Shown in pieces: positions 25,375-34,600 of a stretch of DNA of 64,000 nucleotides. The number at the start of each line of letters is the position of its first letter. Position 1 is the stretch's first letter. Made by a program: the position numbers and the translations under genes. The notes below the pieces were generated by a model that saw only the letters and a program-made list of their open reading frames with translations, made no database searches and was not told the DNA's origin. This DNA comes from a bacterium (GTDB taxonomy: Bacteria > Joyebacterota > Joyebacteria > Joyebacterales > Joyebacteraceae): contig JALGZD010000004.1 of the NCBI GenBank assembly GCA_025782395.1, positions 1 to 64,000 of the forward strand, written 5' to 3'.

Positions 25375-26688
25375 ATGTATCCCGTCGTTGCGGTAACGGC
25401 AGTCTTCGTAGTTACCTACTACTTCATCGTTACCGAGAGAATCAACAGAACGACAATAGCCCTGGCAGGCGCGCTGGCTGTGTTGCTCCTGCCGGGGCTT
25501 GCGCTTACCCAGAAAGAGGCGATCGGTTTCATCGATTTCAACACGCTTGGCCTCTTGGTGGGAATGATGCTCATTGTCGCAGTGCTCAAGAGGACGGGCG
25601 TCTTTCGATACCTGGCGCTCACGGTGGCACAGCAGGGGCGCGGGCGGATCTTTCTCATCTTTGCGGGGTTCGGGACAATAACGGCTGTGGCTTCAGCCCT
25701 GATCGACAATGTGACCACGGTTCTGATGATCGTTCCAGTTATCTATCTTATCGCCGATCTCATGGGCAAGAGCGCCGTGCCGTTCCTGGTAATGGAGATT
25801 GTCATGGCGAACATCGGCGGCATGGCCACTATGATCGGCGATCCACCCAATATCCTCATTGGGAGTCGCGCGCTGATTCCGCCGCTCGGAGAACATCTGA
25901 CCTTCATCGATTTCATTGTTCACCTCGGCCCGCTGGCAGTTCTCTCTCTGGTTGTTGCGCTCATCTATCTGCGCTTCTGGAGTGGAAGGGAGTTCTTCCG
26001 GCCGCCTGATGAGAAAAAGATGGTTGCCCTGGCATCGATGGATGCGAAACAGGCGATAAGGGACCGTGGGCTCCTCTCAAGATCAGGCGGCGTTCTCGGT
26101 ATTGTTCTTTTGGGCTTTCTCCTTCATCACCAGATGGGGCTTCAGCCCGCCACTGTGGCAATGGCGGGTGCTGCTCTGCTCCTCATTGTCACGCGAATCG
26201 ACCCGCAGGAAATCTTCGTGGAAGTCGAGTGGCCTGTGCTGTTCTTCTTCATTGGTCTGTTTGTGCTCGTCGGTGCGCTCGACAAGGTGGGAGTTGTGGC
26301 GTTCCTCGCGGGTCGTTTTCTCGCTATCTCCGACAATCCTCAGATTCTCATAGTACTGCTCCTGTGGGGAACGGCTGTGATCGGGTCCCTTCTGTCGGCC
26401 GTTCCCACGGTTACCGTGCTGATCCCGCTCGTTCAGGTCGTGGTGAATCACTTCTCGAACTCGGGTTCGCCCGAACTCGCCCATGCGTTCTGGTGGGCTC
26501 TTGCGTCGGGCGCGTGCCTTGGGGGAAACGGGACGATCGTGGGAGCTGCGGCGAACCTGGCCGTGCTTGGACTATCTCAGAAACAGCGCGAGCCGCTCAC
26601 GTTCGCTGTCTTCGCCCGGGCGGGAATCCCGCTGACCGCGATCTGCCTCTCAGTCGCAAGCATCTACATCCTTCTTCGGTACACATAG
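25375..26688 (+). CDS. ArsB/NhaD-family (SLC13-like) transporter
   Basis: Polytopic inner-membrane transporter, 437 residues with about 11-12 hydrophobic segments. Family marks include DNVTTVLMIVPVIYLIADL, the loop MATMIGDPPNILIGS and a repeat-like C-terminal counterpart GGNGTIVGAAANLAVLGL. These characterise the ArsB/NhaD/P-protein branch of the ion transporter superfamily. Substrate is open: arsenite, Na+/H+ or a small anion are all known in the group, and no arsR/arsC lies nearby. A long hairpin follows the stop. Confidence 0.85.
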   Translation: MYPVVAVTAVFVVTYYFIVTERINRTTIALAGALAVLLLPGLALTQKEAIGFIDFNTLGLLVGMMLIVAVLKRTGVFRYLALTVAQQGRGRIFLIFAGFGTITAVASALIDNVTTVLMIVPVIYLIADLMGKSAVPFLVMEIVMANIGGMATMIGDPPNILIGSRALIPPLGEHLTFIDFIVHLGPLAVLSLVVALIYLRFWSGREFFRPPDEKKMVALASMDAKQAIRDRGLLSRSGGVLGIVLLGFLLHHQMGLQPATVAMAGAALLLIVTRIDPQEIFVEVEWPVLFFFIGLFVLVGALDKVGVVAFLAGRFLAISDNPQILIVLLLWGTAVIGSLLSAVPTVTVLIPLVQVVVNHFSNSGSPELAHAFWWALASGACLGGNGTIVGAAANLAVLGLSQKQREPLTFAVFARAGIPLTAICLSVASIYILLRYT

Positions 26689-26711
26689 AAGGGAACAGGG
26701 TGGTGGAACGA

Positions 26712-26745
26712 AACGGCGGGCACGCCCGCAGGGCTGCCCGCCGTT
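26712..26745. terminator. Shared hairpin terminator between convergent genes
   Basis: AACGGCGGGCA (26712-26722) and TGCCCGCCGTT (26735-26745) form a perfect 11-bp stem. The loop can add GCCC-gca-GGGC. It lies between the transporter (plus strand) and the secreted-protein gene (minus strand), so it can serve both directions. No long T-run follows on either strand. Confidence 0.7.
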
Positions 26746-26770
26746 GTGGATCCTGATCAAGGCTCTGCTG

Positions 26771-27997
26771 TTATCTGTAGAGCGCCTTGAGCTTGCCCCA
26801 TGTGGTCATCTCGACCGCTGAACCCGTCCAGTCCTCGAGCCAGATGTCATCCAGCATGATTCCTGCGCCACCGGCTGCTCCAGGACCACAGCCGTTGTCG
26901 GTGGTGTGGAACGTCAGCCTGAACTGGAACATCGTACCGGGCAGGAACGCGGTAATGTCGGTACCGGCGATGCCTGCTGTGCCCCAACCATCACACTGCC
27001 CGAAGTCACCCCACCACGCGCCGGTGAGATACCAGCCCGATCCGCCGTCCACGGAGACTTCCTCGGTCCAGTAGTCATTGTCCACCGTAGGAACCTCGGC
27101 GTGTACCAGGAACCGGAGCGTACACATCGTGCTCCCGACGATGCTGACCTGTGGCGAAAGCAGGGAATTGTTGAGATTCGGCGGCACGAGAGATGTGTCC
27201 GCGTCGTCGCCACACCACCAGCTCGTGGGATCGCTGTAGGCGGGACACGCCCTTGTGATCTGATGCCAGTAGTCGCCTGCGGATGCGGGCACGGCGGGTG
27301 TGCAGAGGCCACCGCCTTCGCAGTCGTCGTAGAAGTAGACGGCGCCGCCGTAGAAATCGAAGACCTTGACGTTGTCGACGTGGAATGCGCCACCGTCTGA
27401 ATCGTAGTTGCCGTCTGCGTCCGACCAGGCTCCGTCAGAGATGAAGTGAAAACGGGCCCGGACAGGATTGTCGTAGCTTGCCATGATAAAGCCGTAGTCG
27501 CCGAGATCCTGCCAGCCCCCACTTGACCCGTCGTAGCCTGCATTGAGGTTGACGTAGGCGCCGAGGCTCTCAGCCTGGACATATGTGAAGTCGTATCCCG
27601 GCTCGGAGTCATAACGGTAGGCGAATGTGAGGACGGGATAGTAGGCTGCGGTGACATCAACATCCGGGATCACAAGAAGCTGGTCCCAGCTATTCCCGTA
27701 GCCGTCGCCACTCGCGAAGGCCGCGTTGAGTTCACCACACCACCAGGAGTATGTGCCCTGGAATGCGTAATATGTGTCAAGATGAAACTTCGGCGTGGCG
27801 GTCGCCGTGTTGTCCGTGTGCGTCCAACCATTGGTCCCGTTCTCCATGTCGTCGAAGAAAAGGATGATCGGGCTGCGAACGCCGTCGCCGGGCACACTCG
27901 TGGTGTAGTCGGCTTCCTGCATGCGAGCTACACTCGACACCGTGGGGGCCATCAGTGTGATGGCAAGCACGAACACGAATACAGTATTCTTGCGCAT
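26771..27997 (-). CDS. Secreted protein with internal duplication, function unknown
   Basis: Predicted exported protein, 408 residues, the only clear minus-strand gene. The N-terminus MRKNTVFVFVLAITLMAPTV is a signal peptide. Two copies of a roughly 175-residue module follow: each starts FFDD or FYDD (residues 47 and 222), contains SWWCG (84-88 and 259-263) and ends in a DD/DN-rich strand (FHVDNVKVFD, IMLDDIWLED). This looks like tandem jelly-roll domains of the MAM or immune-inhibitor-A type, but the family is not certain. It ends in the short motif TTWGKLKALYR. Start ATG has AGGAGAAG upstream. It is aromatic- and glycine-rich, as in cell-surface proteins. Confidence 0.85.
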   Translation of the reverse strand: MRKNTVFVFVLAITLMAPTVSSVARMQEADYTTSVPGDGVRSPIILFFDDMENGTNGWTHTDNTATATPKFHLDTYYAFQGTYSWWCGELNAAFASGDGYGNSWDQLLVIPDVDVTAAYYPVLTFAYRYDSEPGYDFTYVQAESLGAYVNLNAGYDGSSGGWQDLGDYGFIMASYDNPVRARFHFISDGAWSDADGNYDSDGGAFHVDNVKVFDFYGGAVYFYDDCEGGGLCTPAVPASAGDYWHQITRACPAYSDPTSWWCGDDADTSLVPPNLNNSLLSPQVSIVGSTMCTLRFLVHAEVPTVDNDYWTEEVSVDGGSGWYLTGAWWGDFGQCDGWGTAGIAGTDITAFLPGTMFQFRLTFHTTDNGCGPGAAGGAGIMLDDIWLEDWTGSAVEMTTWGKLKALYR

Positions 27998-28294
27998 GGT
28001 TCTTCTCCTGTCGTTGACTGATCCTCTTCGGAACTCGTGGAGGCGGTGCCTCCCTCTGTCACCAGTCCGGGGTTTCTGCCGGTCCCGGACGAGCCGGGGT
28101 CGCTCTTAGCTCTGTCCAGTTTGCCTCCTTCTGCGCCCTGCGCCGTCGAGATGCCTTCCTCCTTGATGTCACTGGTACGTGAGTATGCAAGCGATGTGCC
28201 AAGGAAAGCCCATGACAGCGGCATCTCCACCCGATCTGGAGGAGATCTCAAGCAGAGAACGCACCGTTCAGTCGTCTCTTCCGGAACATGTGCA

Positions 28295-28346
28295 GCATGA
28301 GGGGGCGCAAGGCGTCGCAGAGTGCGAATCCCCCCGTGCATCATGC
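28295..28346 (+). other. Candidate structured RNA element
   Basis: GCATGA (28295-28300) pairs with TCATGC (28341-28346), GGGGG (28301-28305) with CCCCC, and CGCA (28306-28309) with TGCG (28323-28326), giving one long interrupted stem of about 15 pairs in 52 bases. Bulges AAT and CGTGCA fall on the 3' side. The strand of transcription is unknown and no known RNA family is recognised. Confidence 0.35.
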
Positions 28347-28381
28347 CGTCGTCGGATGAGGAGACGAATGCCCGAAATCTC

Positions 28382-28409
28382 TTGACCAGCTGCGACATGG
28401 CAGGATAAC
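28382..28409 (+). promoter_or_regulatory. Candidate promoter for selA
   Basis: TTGACC (28382-28387), a 16-base spacer and GATAAC (28404-28409) give five of six and four of six consensus matches. A transcript from here would have a leader of about 100 bases including the 28467-28492 hairpin. Confidence 0.4.
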
Positions 28410-28466
28410 CTGACGCCGCTGACCTTGCGTCGCCGGAGCGCATCCGCGAGTCGGGGCGGCCCACTT

Positions 28467-28492
28467 GCCTGCAGCCGGTTCCGACTGCAGGC
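28467..28492 (+). promoter_or_regulatory. Hairpin in selA leader
   Basis: GCCTGCAG (28467-28474) pairs perfectly with CTGCAGGC (28485-28492) around a ten-base loop that can add CGG/CCG pairs. It ends 28 bases before the proposed selA start. A role in translation control is possible but unproven; no T-run follows. Confidence 0.45.
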
Positions 28493-28520
28493 CTCTCACA
28501 CAATCCCGGGGAAGACCGCT

Positions 28521-29939
28521 TTGCAGGAGATACAGGACGACGCTTTGAAGGCGATTCCTTCCGTCGAATCCGCGTTGAAGCATCTGAGCTCGTCTGCCCT
28601 CGGGAAGAACCATCCCCGGAGCATGCTGACGCGCTCCGTGCAGAGGGTTCTTGCCGGCGCGCGCGCTTCGATCCGCTCCGGGAGACACGCGTACGGGAGT
28701 ACTTTGGAGGAGATCCGAGAGTCGATCATAGAGGAAGTCGAGCGTGAGGTAAGAACACTTGCTCTGAGGGCACTTGTGCCCGTGCTGAACGCGACGGGAG
28801 TGATCCTGCATACGAATCTTGGCCGCTCGCCGCTCCCCGCTGCCGCGATCGAAGCGATCGGAGAGACGGCGGGCGCCTACTCGAATCTCGAGTTCGACCT
28901 TGTTCGGGGAACGAGAGGCAAGCGTGACCTCTTGGTCCTCGATGCTCTGTGTGTCCTGACCGGAGCCGAGGATGCGCTGGTCGTCAACAACAACGCAGCG
29001 GCTGTACTCCTGGCAATCAACACCCTTGCGCTTGGTCGTGAAGTAATCGTCTCGCGCGGTGAGCTGATCGAAATCGGAGGTTCGTTTCGCTTGCCCGAAG
29101 TCCTTGAGCGCGGGGGAGCGACGATGGTCGAAGTGGGAACGACCAACCGGACCTCGCTCGCGGATTTCGAAGGCGCTCTGAATCATCGGACCGGCGCTCT
29201 CTTGAGTGCTCACTGGAGCAACTATTCGATCGAGGGATTTGTGTCGCGCGTCGACGTCCGGGATCTGGTGCGGCTCGGAGACAGGTACGGTATCCCAGTG
29301 ATACACGACCTCGGAAGCGGAGTACTCGTGGACGTTGACGTGCTCAATATGCCCGGTGAGATGACTGTGGGCGAGAGCGTGTCGGCGGGTGCTCACGTAG
29401 TGACGTTCAGCGGAGACAAGATGCTCGGCGGGCCTCAGGCGGGGATCGCGGTCGGCACCGTCGAGACCATTGCAAGGATGAGAAGAAACCCACTGATGCG
29501 AGCGTTGAGACCCGGGAAGCAGATCCTGGCTGCACTTCAGGCAACGCTCGGTCTCTACCTGGACGGTGGTCGATCGACTGAGATACCGGTTCTGCGCATG
29601 ATCGGGGTTTCCCTGGAGGAACTCCAGGCCAGGTCTGAGAAGGTGGCTGCAGGCCTGCAGGAGCGCGTCGGTAAAGCAGCGGACATTAAGGTGCGCGAGC
29701 TCGTGGCGCGCGTCGGCGGAGGAGCAGCGCCTGGAAGCGAGATCCCGAGTGTTGGACTGGAACTGACCAATTTCTCCTGCTCGGCAGGAGCGTTCTCTGC
29801 AAAGCTGCGCGCCGGGCGTCCGCCGGTGATCGGACGCATCGTGGGGGAGACGGTTCTTCTCGATCTGCGGACCGTGCCTGCAGAACAGGACTCAGTCCTG
29901 ATCGATGCCGTGGCAGAGGTGTTGATGAACGATGCCTGA
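28521..29939 (+). CDS. selA: L-seryl-tRNA(Sec) selenium transferase
   Basis: PLP enzyme converting seryl-tRNA(Sec) to selenocysteinyl-tRNA(Sec). TTG 28521 with GGGGAAG 6-7 bases upstream gives 472 residues, near family length; an in-frame TTG at 28425 would add 32 residues without similarity. Motifs: LNATGVILHTNLGRSPLP, VVNNNAAAVLL and the PLP-lysine segment TFSGDKMLGGPQAG (Lys about residue 300). The N-terminal IPSVESALKHL matches the tRNA-binding domain. selB, selD and tRNA-Sec are absent from the window, so they should be elsewhere. The 3' end overlaps the next gene by 8 bases. Confidence 0.93.
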   Translation: MQEIQDDALKAIPSVESALKHLSSSALGKNHPRSMLTRSVQRVLAGARASIRSGRHAYGSTLEEIRESIIEEVEREVRTLALRALVPVLNATGVILHTNLGRSPLPAAAIEAIGETAGAYSNLEFDLVRGTRGKRDLLVLDALCVLTGAEDALVVNNNAAAVLLAINTLALGREVIVSRGELIEIGGSFRLPEVLERGGATMVEVGTTNRTSLADFEGALNHRTGALLSAHWSNYSIEGFVSRVDVRDLVRLGDRYGIPVIHDLGSGVLVDVDVLNMPGEMTVGESVSAGAHVVTFSGDKMLGGPQAGIAVGTVETIARMRRNPLMRALRPGKQILAALQATLGLYLDGGRSTEIPVLRMIGVSLEELQARSEKVAAGLQERVGKAADIKVRELVARVGGGAAPGSEIPSVGLELTNFSCSAGAFSAKLRAGRPPVIGRIVGETVLLDLRTVPAEQDSVLIDAVAEVLMNDA

Positions 29940-31608
29940 CGACAGATCCGAGAGGGTGGAGGAGCGAGAACCGATGGTTGGGACAATCAAGATTGCTCTC
30001 GGGGATACCCCGGAGTGGCCGGTTCCTGTGAGACCCGTCCTTGACGATGTCGTCGGAGGATGGATGCCTGACCTCGAGAAAGCGCTTCTTAAGTGCAGGG
30101 GTTCAGTCATCGGCATCTCGGGAAACGATACGTTGCTCACAGCATCGATCGCTTCGACGGTCGCGGCCTGGATCGGCGCGCGAGGCAGACAGGTTACGCT
30201 GATCGACGCGAGTCTCGAGACCCCGGTTATTGCGAAGGCCCTCCTTGATGATGGTGACGAGGGCGTCGTTGATGCCGTTCTGTTCGGTGTCTCGACATCA
30301 GTCGTCGCGCGACGGACACTGGCTGCGAACGTGACGCTTGTGACCGCAGGCTCGCGGCCGATATCTACGAGCCGCGTCCTTGGGGCAGACGCGTTCCGCG
30401 TGGTTCTCGACAAACTTGCCCGCGATGGGGCGCTCGTCCTTGTCGTACTTCCTCGCGAGGATCTGGGGCGCGCGCTGTGGTTCCTCGATTCTGTGGTTGC
30501 AGTCGGCCGCACTGTGGAAGAGATATCTTCTGTCGAGGATGCCCTGGCGCATTCGGTGCGCCCTGGGCTGACGGACATCGTGCGACTTCTCGTGAGCCTC
30601 CCATGCATGACCCCTCCAGAGGAACGACGCATCACGATTGAGGCGACTCGTGATGGAGTGGTTTCCAGCGATGTCACCTTCGATGAAACGGTTCCCAGCG
30701 CAGACGAGCATCCCGATGTCACAAGCGGAGTTGTGACGGCGGGGAAGACGGCGGAGGCAGCGGCGAGCGAATCACCGGGTTCGGAGGGACCGCGCAGAGA
30801 TGAGAAGACTGGAGACGTAGCTGTCGTAGCGGTCGAATCGGATGCAGCTGAGCGATCTTCCCCCGACGCGGTGACGGGAAGTGACTTTGCGACAAAGCGA
30901 GAACCTGCTGGAGCTCGTGTCGTGCCGGAAACGGGGAGGCGGAATCGCTGGGTAGTTCCTGTTGTCGCAGTTCTGGTTGTCGCATCTCTGGGAGGCGCGT
31001 GGAAGTGCGGGTTCTTCGGGGGCCGTGGCACTGTGACGTCGGAGAACGGCGAGCTGTCGGCTGAGATGTCAGGAAGCACGGTTGAGTCGGGAGTGGCAGC
31101 GGACACTGCCATCGTGACGGCAGGATCCGATAGAGACCTGACCGGACTGACACTTGCGGAAGGCGATTCCCCTGGCTCGCCGGCTGAGAGAGAAACGGCA
31201 GGATCGCTCGGGGAAATCACGCGAGCTGACGATGATGAGACGCGAAGTGGAGCGGAGACTGATCGCACGAGCCAGGGGTTGGATACCTATCAGTCAAGAG
31301 GTGGTGAACCGGCGCTCGACTGGCCGCCCGCAGCCGTCGGTCTCTATGTTGTTTTCACGAGTTCGCACAGGCGTGAGACTGCTGCATACTATGAGATGGA
31401 CGCGTTTCTCGAGTCGGGTTTTCCTGCGATAGTTGTCCCGGTGGAACTCGGTGAGTCCGGAGCTTGGTACAGAGTAGCAGTCGACGTAGGTTTTGAGACA
31501 GTCGGTGAAGCTGTGGACCTTCTTGTCGCAGTGAAGGAACTCGGTTATGAAGGTGCGTGGATTGAGAGACTTCGTCAGCCGACGACGGATGTAGATTCCG
31601 GCGAGTAG
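29932..31608 (+). CDS. SPOR-domain membrane protein with a degenerate ParA/MinD-like N-terminus
   Basis: 558 residues; no named family recognised as a whole. Residues about 55-230 look like a ParA/MinD-type Rossmann ATPase (SVIGISGNDTLLTASIASTV, VTLIDASLETPVIAKAL, DGALVLVVLP), but the P-loop lysines are missing, so nucleotide binding is doubtful. A low-complexity, Ser/Glu/Thr-rich stretch follows, one membrane segment at about 341-360 (VVPVVAVLVVASLGGAW), another disordered region, and a C-terminal SPOR-like domain (AVGLYVVFTSSHRRETAAYY onwards), which in other proteins binds denuded peptidoglycan at division sites. Start overlaps the selA stop; smc begins 8 bases later. A role linking chromosome and division is speculative. 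Confidence 0.75.
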   Translation: MPDDRSERVEEREPMVGTIKIALGDTPEWPVPVRPVLDDVVGGWMPDLEKALLKCRGSVIGISGNDTLLTASIASTVAAWIGARGRQVTLIDASLETPVIAKALLDDGDEGVVDAVLFGVSTSVVARRTLAANVTLVTAGSRPISTSRVLGADAFRVVLDKLARDGALVLVVLPREDLGRALWFLDSVVAVGRTVEEISSVEDALAHSVRPGLTDIVRLLVSLPCMTPPEERRITIEATRDGVVSSDVTFDETVPSADEHPDVTSGVVTAGKTAEAAASESPGSEGPRRDEKTGDVAVVAVESDAAERSSPDAVTGSDFATKREPAGARVVPETGRRNRWVVPVVAVLVVASLGGAWKCGFFGGRGTVTSENGELSAEMSGSTVESGVAADTAIVTAGSDRDLTGLTLAEGDSPGSPAERETAGSLGEITRADDDETRSGAETDRTSQGLDTYQSRGGEPALDWPPAAVGLYVVFTSSHRRETAAYYEMDAFLESGFPAIVVPVELGESGAWYRVAVDVGFETVGEAVDLLVAVKELGYEGAWIERLRQPTTDVDSGE

Positions 31609-31616
31609 GAGGACAC

Positions 31617-34600
31617 GTGCATCTCGATAAACTGGAGATCTTCGGCTTCAAGTCGTTTGCGCACAAGCTGTCGCTCGAGTTCGGTCCAGGCATCACGGGG
31701 GTTGTCGGACCTAACGGTTGTGGTAAGACCAACATTGCCGACGCCATACGATGGGTACTCGGAGAGCAGAGCGCCAGCGAGCTTCGCGGCGCGAGCATGT
31801 CCGATGTGATCTTCAATGGGACGAAGAAGCGGAAGCGGTTGGGACGGGCAGAGGTCACGTTGACCATAGACAACAGCGCCGGCTACCTACCCATCGATTA
31901 TTCAGAGATTCTTATTGGCCGGAAGGTCTACCGATCGGGTGAGAGCGAGTACTCGATCAACAAGTCGATATGTCGTCTCCGCGACATCCACGACCTCTTT
32001 CTCGACACGGGCATAGGGACACGAACCTACTCGCTGATTGAACGCAAGATGGTCGACTCGGTTCTCTCCGATTCTGCCGGACATCGTCGGTTCATGTTTG
32101 AAGAGGCCGCCGGGATAATGAAGTACAAGGTTCGCAAGCGATCGGCGCTGAACAAACTCAATGCAACCGAGTCGGACATGCAGCGTGTGGCAGATATCAT
32201 CGGAGAAGTGGAAAAGCAGGTACGCTCGCTCAAGCGACAGCTTTCGCAGGCACGACGGCACCGACGCTACACGGATGAGCTGAAGGGTATCGAGATACTT
32301 CTCGCTCGCCACGACTACGCCGAGTGGGAACAGGTCCGGAACGGGTCCCGCGAGCGTGCAGTCGTTCTCCGGCAGAAGCTGAGCGCTCTCGATGAGGTCC
32401 TGAACCGAGACGAGGAAACAACGGACGCGATACGGGCTGAGTTGCGTGGGAAGGATCAGGTGCTGGGGACTCTCGATGGGGAGATTGCTGAATTCGAGGA
32501 CCGGATGCGGAATCTTGCGGATGGCCTCCTTGTGACGCGCGAGCGCGTGAGGTCATCACAGAGCCGCGCAGAGGAACTCGATCTGGAAGCAACCGACGCC
32601 AGAGCTGACCTCTCTGCGAGCCTGGAGAAGGCGGAACGACTCGAAGCCGAAGTGAAAAGCGCCGCGGCTGCGGTCGATGAACTCGGGGCCGAGCTTGTTG
32701 GGAAATCCAAGCTCCTGGAGAGCATTGAGAAAGAGCACCGGATACTCCAGAGAGATGTAGCGGGCCAGAAGCAAACGAGGCTCAAAGGACTGGAGAGCTC
32801 AGCGGGAATCAAAGGCGAGCTTGAGAGTTTCCGTGCGAGACTGGATGACCTCATGCGCGAACACGTCGAGATCGAGGCCGCTCTCGCCACGGCGCGAGCG
32901 GAGCTGTCAGAGAAAGAGACGCGCATCCTTGAAGCTCTGGAGGAAGAGAAGCTGTTGATCCATTCATCCGGAACCGCACGCGCCGATGAGAAAGCAAACT
33001 CCGCCGGTCTGGACAGGGCTCGCGAGGAGTTGTTGAGCGCTCGCGAGAGAGAAGCCAGGGTTGGAGGGGAGCTGGCCTCGGCGCGCCACAAGCTTGAACT
33101 ACTGACCGAAATCAGGGACGGCTACGGTGGCTACCAGGACGGCGTCCGTGCCCTCCTTTCCGACAGATCGCACGAGATCGCAGGACTCCTCGGAACGGTC
33201 GGGGACATCCTGAATGTCGAGCCCTCGATGGCTCGTGCCCTTGAAGCCGCTCTTGCCGGCACCGTTCAATACGTCGTAACGAATGATGTGTCCTCGGCGC
33301 GCGCGGGTATCGCCCATCTCGCGGACGGTGAGCTCGGCCGAGCCACGTTCATCCCGCTTTCCGAACTCGATTCAGTCATCCATCGCAGAATCCCGAACGA
33401 GCTCCTCTCCAGCGACGGCGTGCTCGGGAGTTGCGAGGAGTTCGTCAGGTGTGCGGACGAACACGGTACCCTCGCTTCATTCCTTCTCGAGGGGGCGGTG
33501 GTGGTCGAGGATCTCGATCGCGCTGCAGATCTGGCACGCCGCTTCGCCAGTGCCGGTCTCGCATTCGTCACCCGGAACGGCGAAATGGTTTCATCATCAG
33601 GGCTTCTGGGGGGAGGTCGGGTGTCGAGTAACGATGCGGGACTCCTCAGAAGAACGGAACGCGTCGAGAACGCACGGCACGAGCTGGCAAGGCTCGAATC
33701 CGAGCTCGCTGCCGCCATGGCCGCCGTCTCAAAGCACTCGTCCAACGTCGAGCATCTATCGAGTGATGCAAGATCGGCCGGAGCGTTGGTGGAGCAGGCG
33801 GAGGCGGATCTCTGGGACGCCAAGAGAAAGGTCACGGAGCTGGAGCTGGCCAGGACAAGCATCGCTGAGAGAGCCGACGAGCTGGCCGGGCGCAGGGACG
33901 GACTCGCACAACGGATGATGGCAACCAGAACGGAGATCGGCGGCATTGCACAACGCCTGGCGGGTCTCTCGAAGGGAGAAGATGAGGCAGGTGAGCGTCT
34001 TCACGTCCTGCAGAGAAGCTTCGAAGACGCCGAGAAGGCAAAAGAGAGAGCGCTTGAGGCACAGAGGGCAGCCGAGATCGGGGTGGCGTCATCGCTGGCG
34101 AATCTGAGGCAGCTGAGGGCCGAACGGATGCAGCTCGCGGAAGCCGCTACGACGGTTCGCTCGGCGATTGAGAGGAGAACTGCGGAGCGTAGCGAACAGA
34201 TCCGGATAGCGGAGGAGCTTGCCTCCAGGATCGAGGAAGATCACGATGCTCTCGGTAGACTCCGGGTGAAGAGGGATGAGCTTACGTCTCAGCGCGAGAG
34301 CACGCGCGCTGAGACGCACTCGCGTCGCGCCAAGATTGAGAAGATTACCGACGCCAACCGCGAAGCCCGTGAATCTCGAGAGCGACTCCAGAGAGAACTG
34401 CACGAGATCGAGCTCCGGGAGACTGAGCTCAGGGGAAGAAGCGAAGCGCTCGCGGCCCGGACTCGCGAGGACTACGGGATTGAGCTCGCCGACACTGCCG
34501 CTTACGATGACACAGCCGAGGATGCAGTTACCGATCTGGACGCTGCGAGGCAAGAGGTCGAGAGAATCAAAGTGCGGCTGCGGTCGATGGGACCGGTCAA

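Larger units (their letters stand above)
27998..28520. other. Divergent intergenic region with hairpins, no clear gene
   Basis: This 523-base gap separates the minus-strand secreted-protein gene from selA. It holds GGAGGC-ggt-GCCTCC (28039-28053) in the minus-strand leader, a larger structured element (28295-28346), a candidate promoter for selA (28382-28409) and a hairpin before the selA start (28467-28492). Short open frames on both strands lack family similarity and ribosome sites. I looked for a tRNA-Sec here and did not find one. Confidence 0.5.

Noticed and set aside
27952-28398. Minus-strand frame starting MSQLVKRFRAFVSSSDDG
   Set aside because: It runs into the start of the secreted-protein gene, has only a weak ribosome site and matches no family. 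It was kept as intergenic sequence.
27998-28520. Possible tRNA-Sec near selA
   Set aside because: A TGCGAATC segment resembles a T-loop, but no 5-bp T-stem, TCA anticodon arm or long acceptor stem could be drawn around it.
29892-31268. Minus-strand open frame of 458 codons rich in Ser, Thr and Pro
   Set aside because: Antisense of the low-complexity middle of the SPOR-domain gene; no domain or ribosome site.
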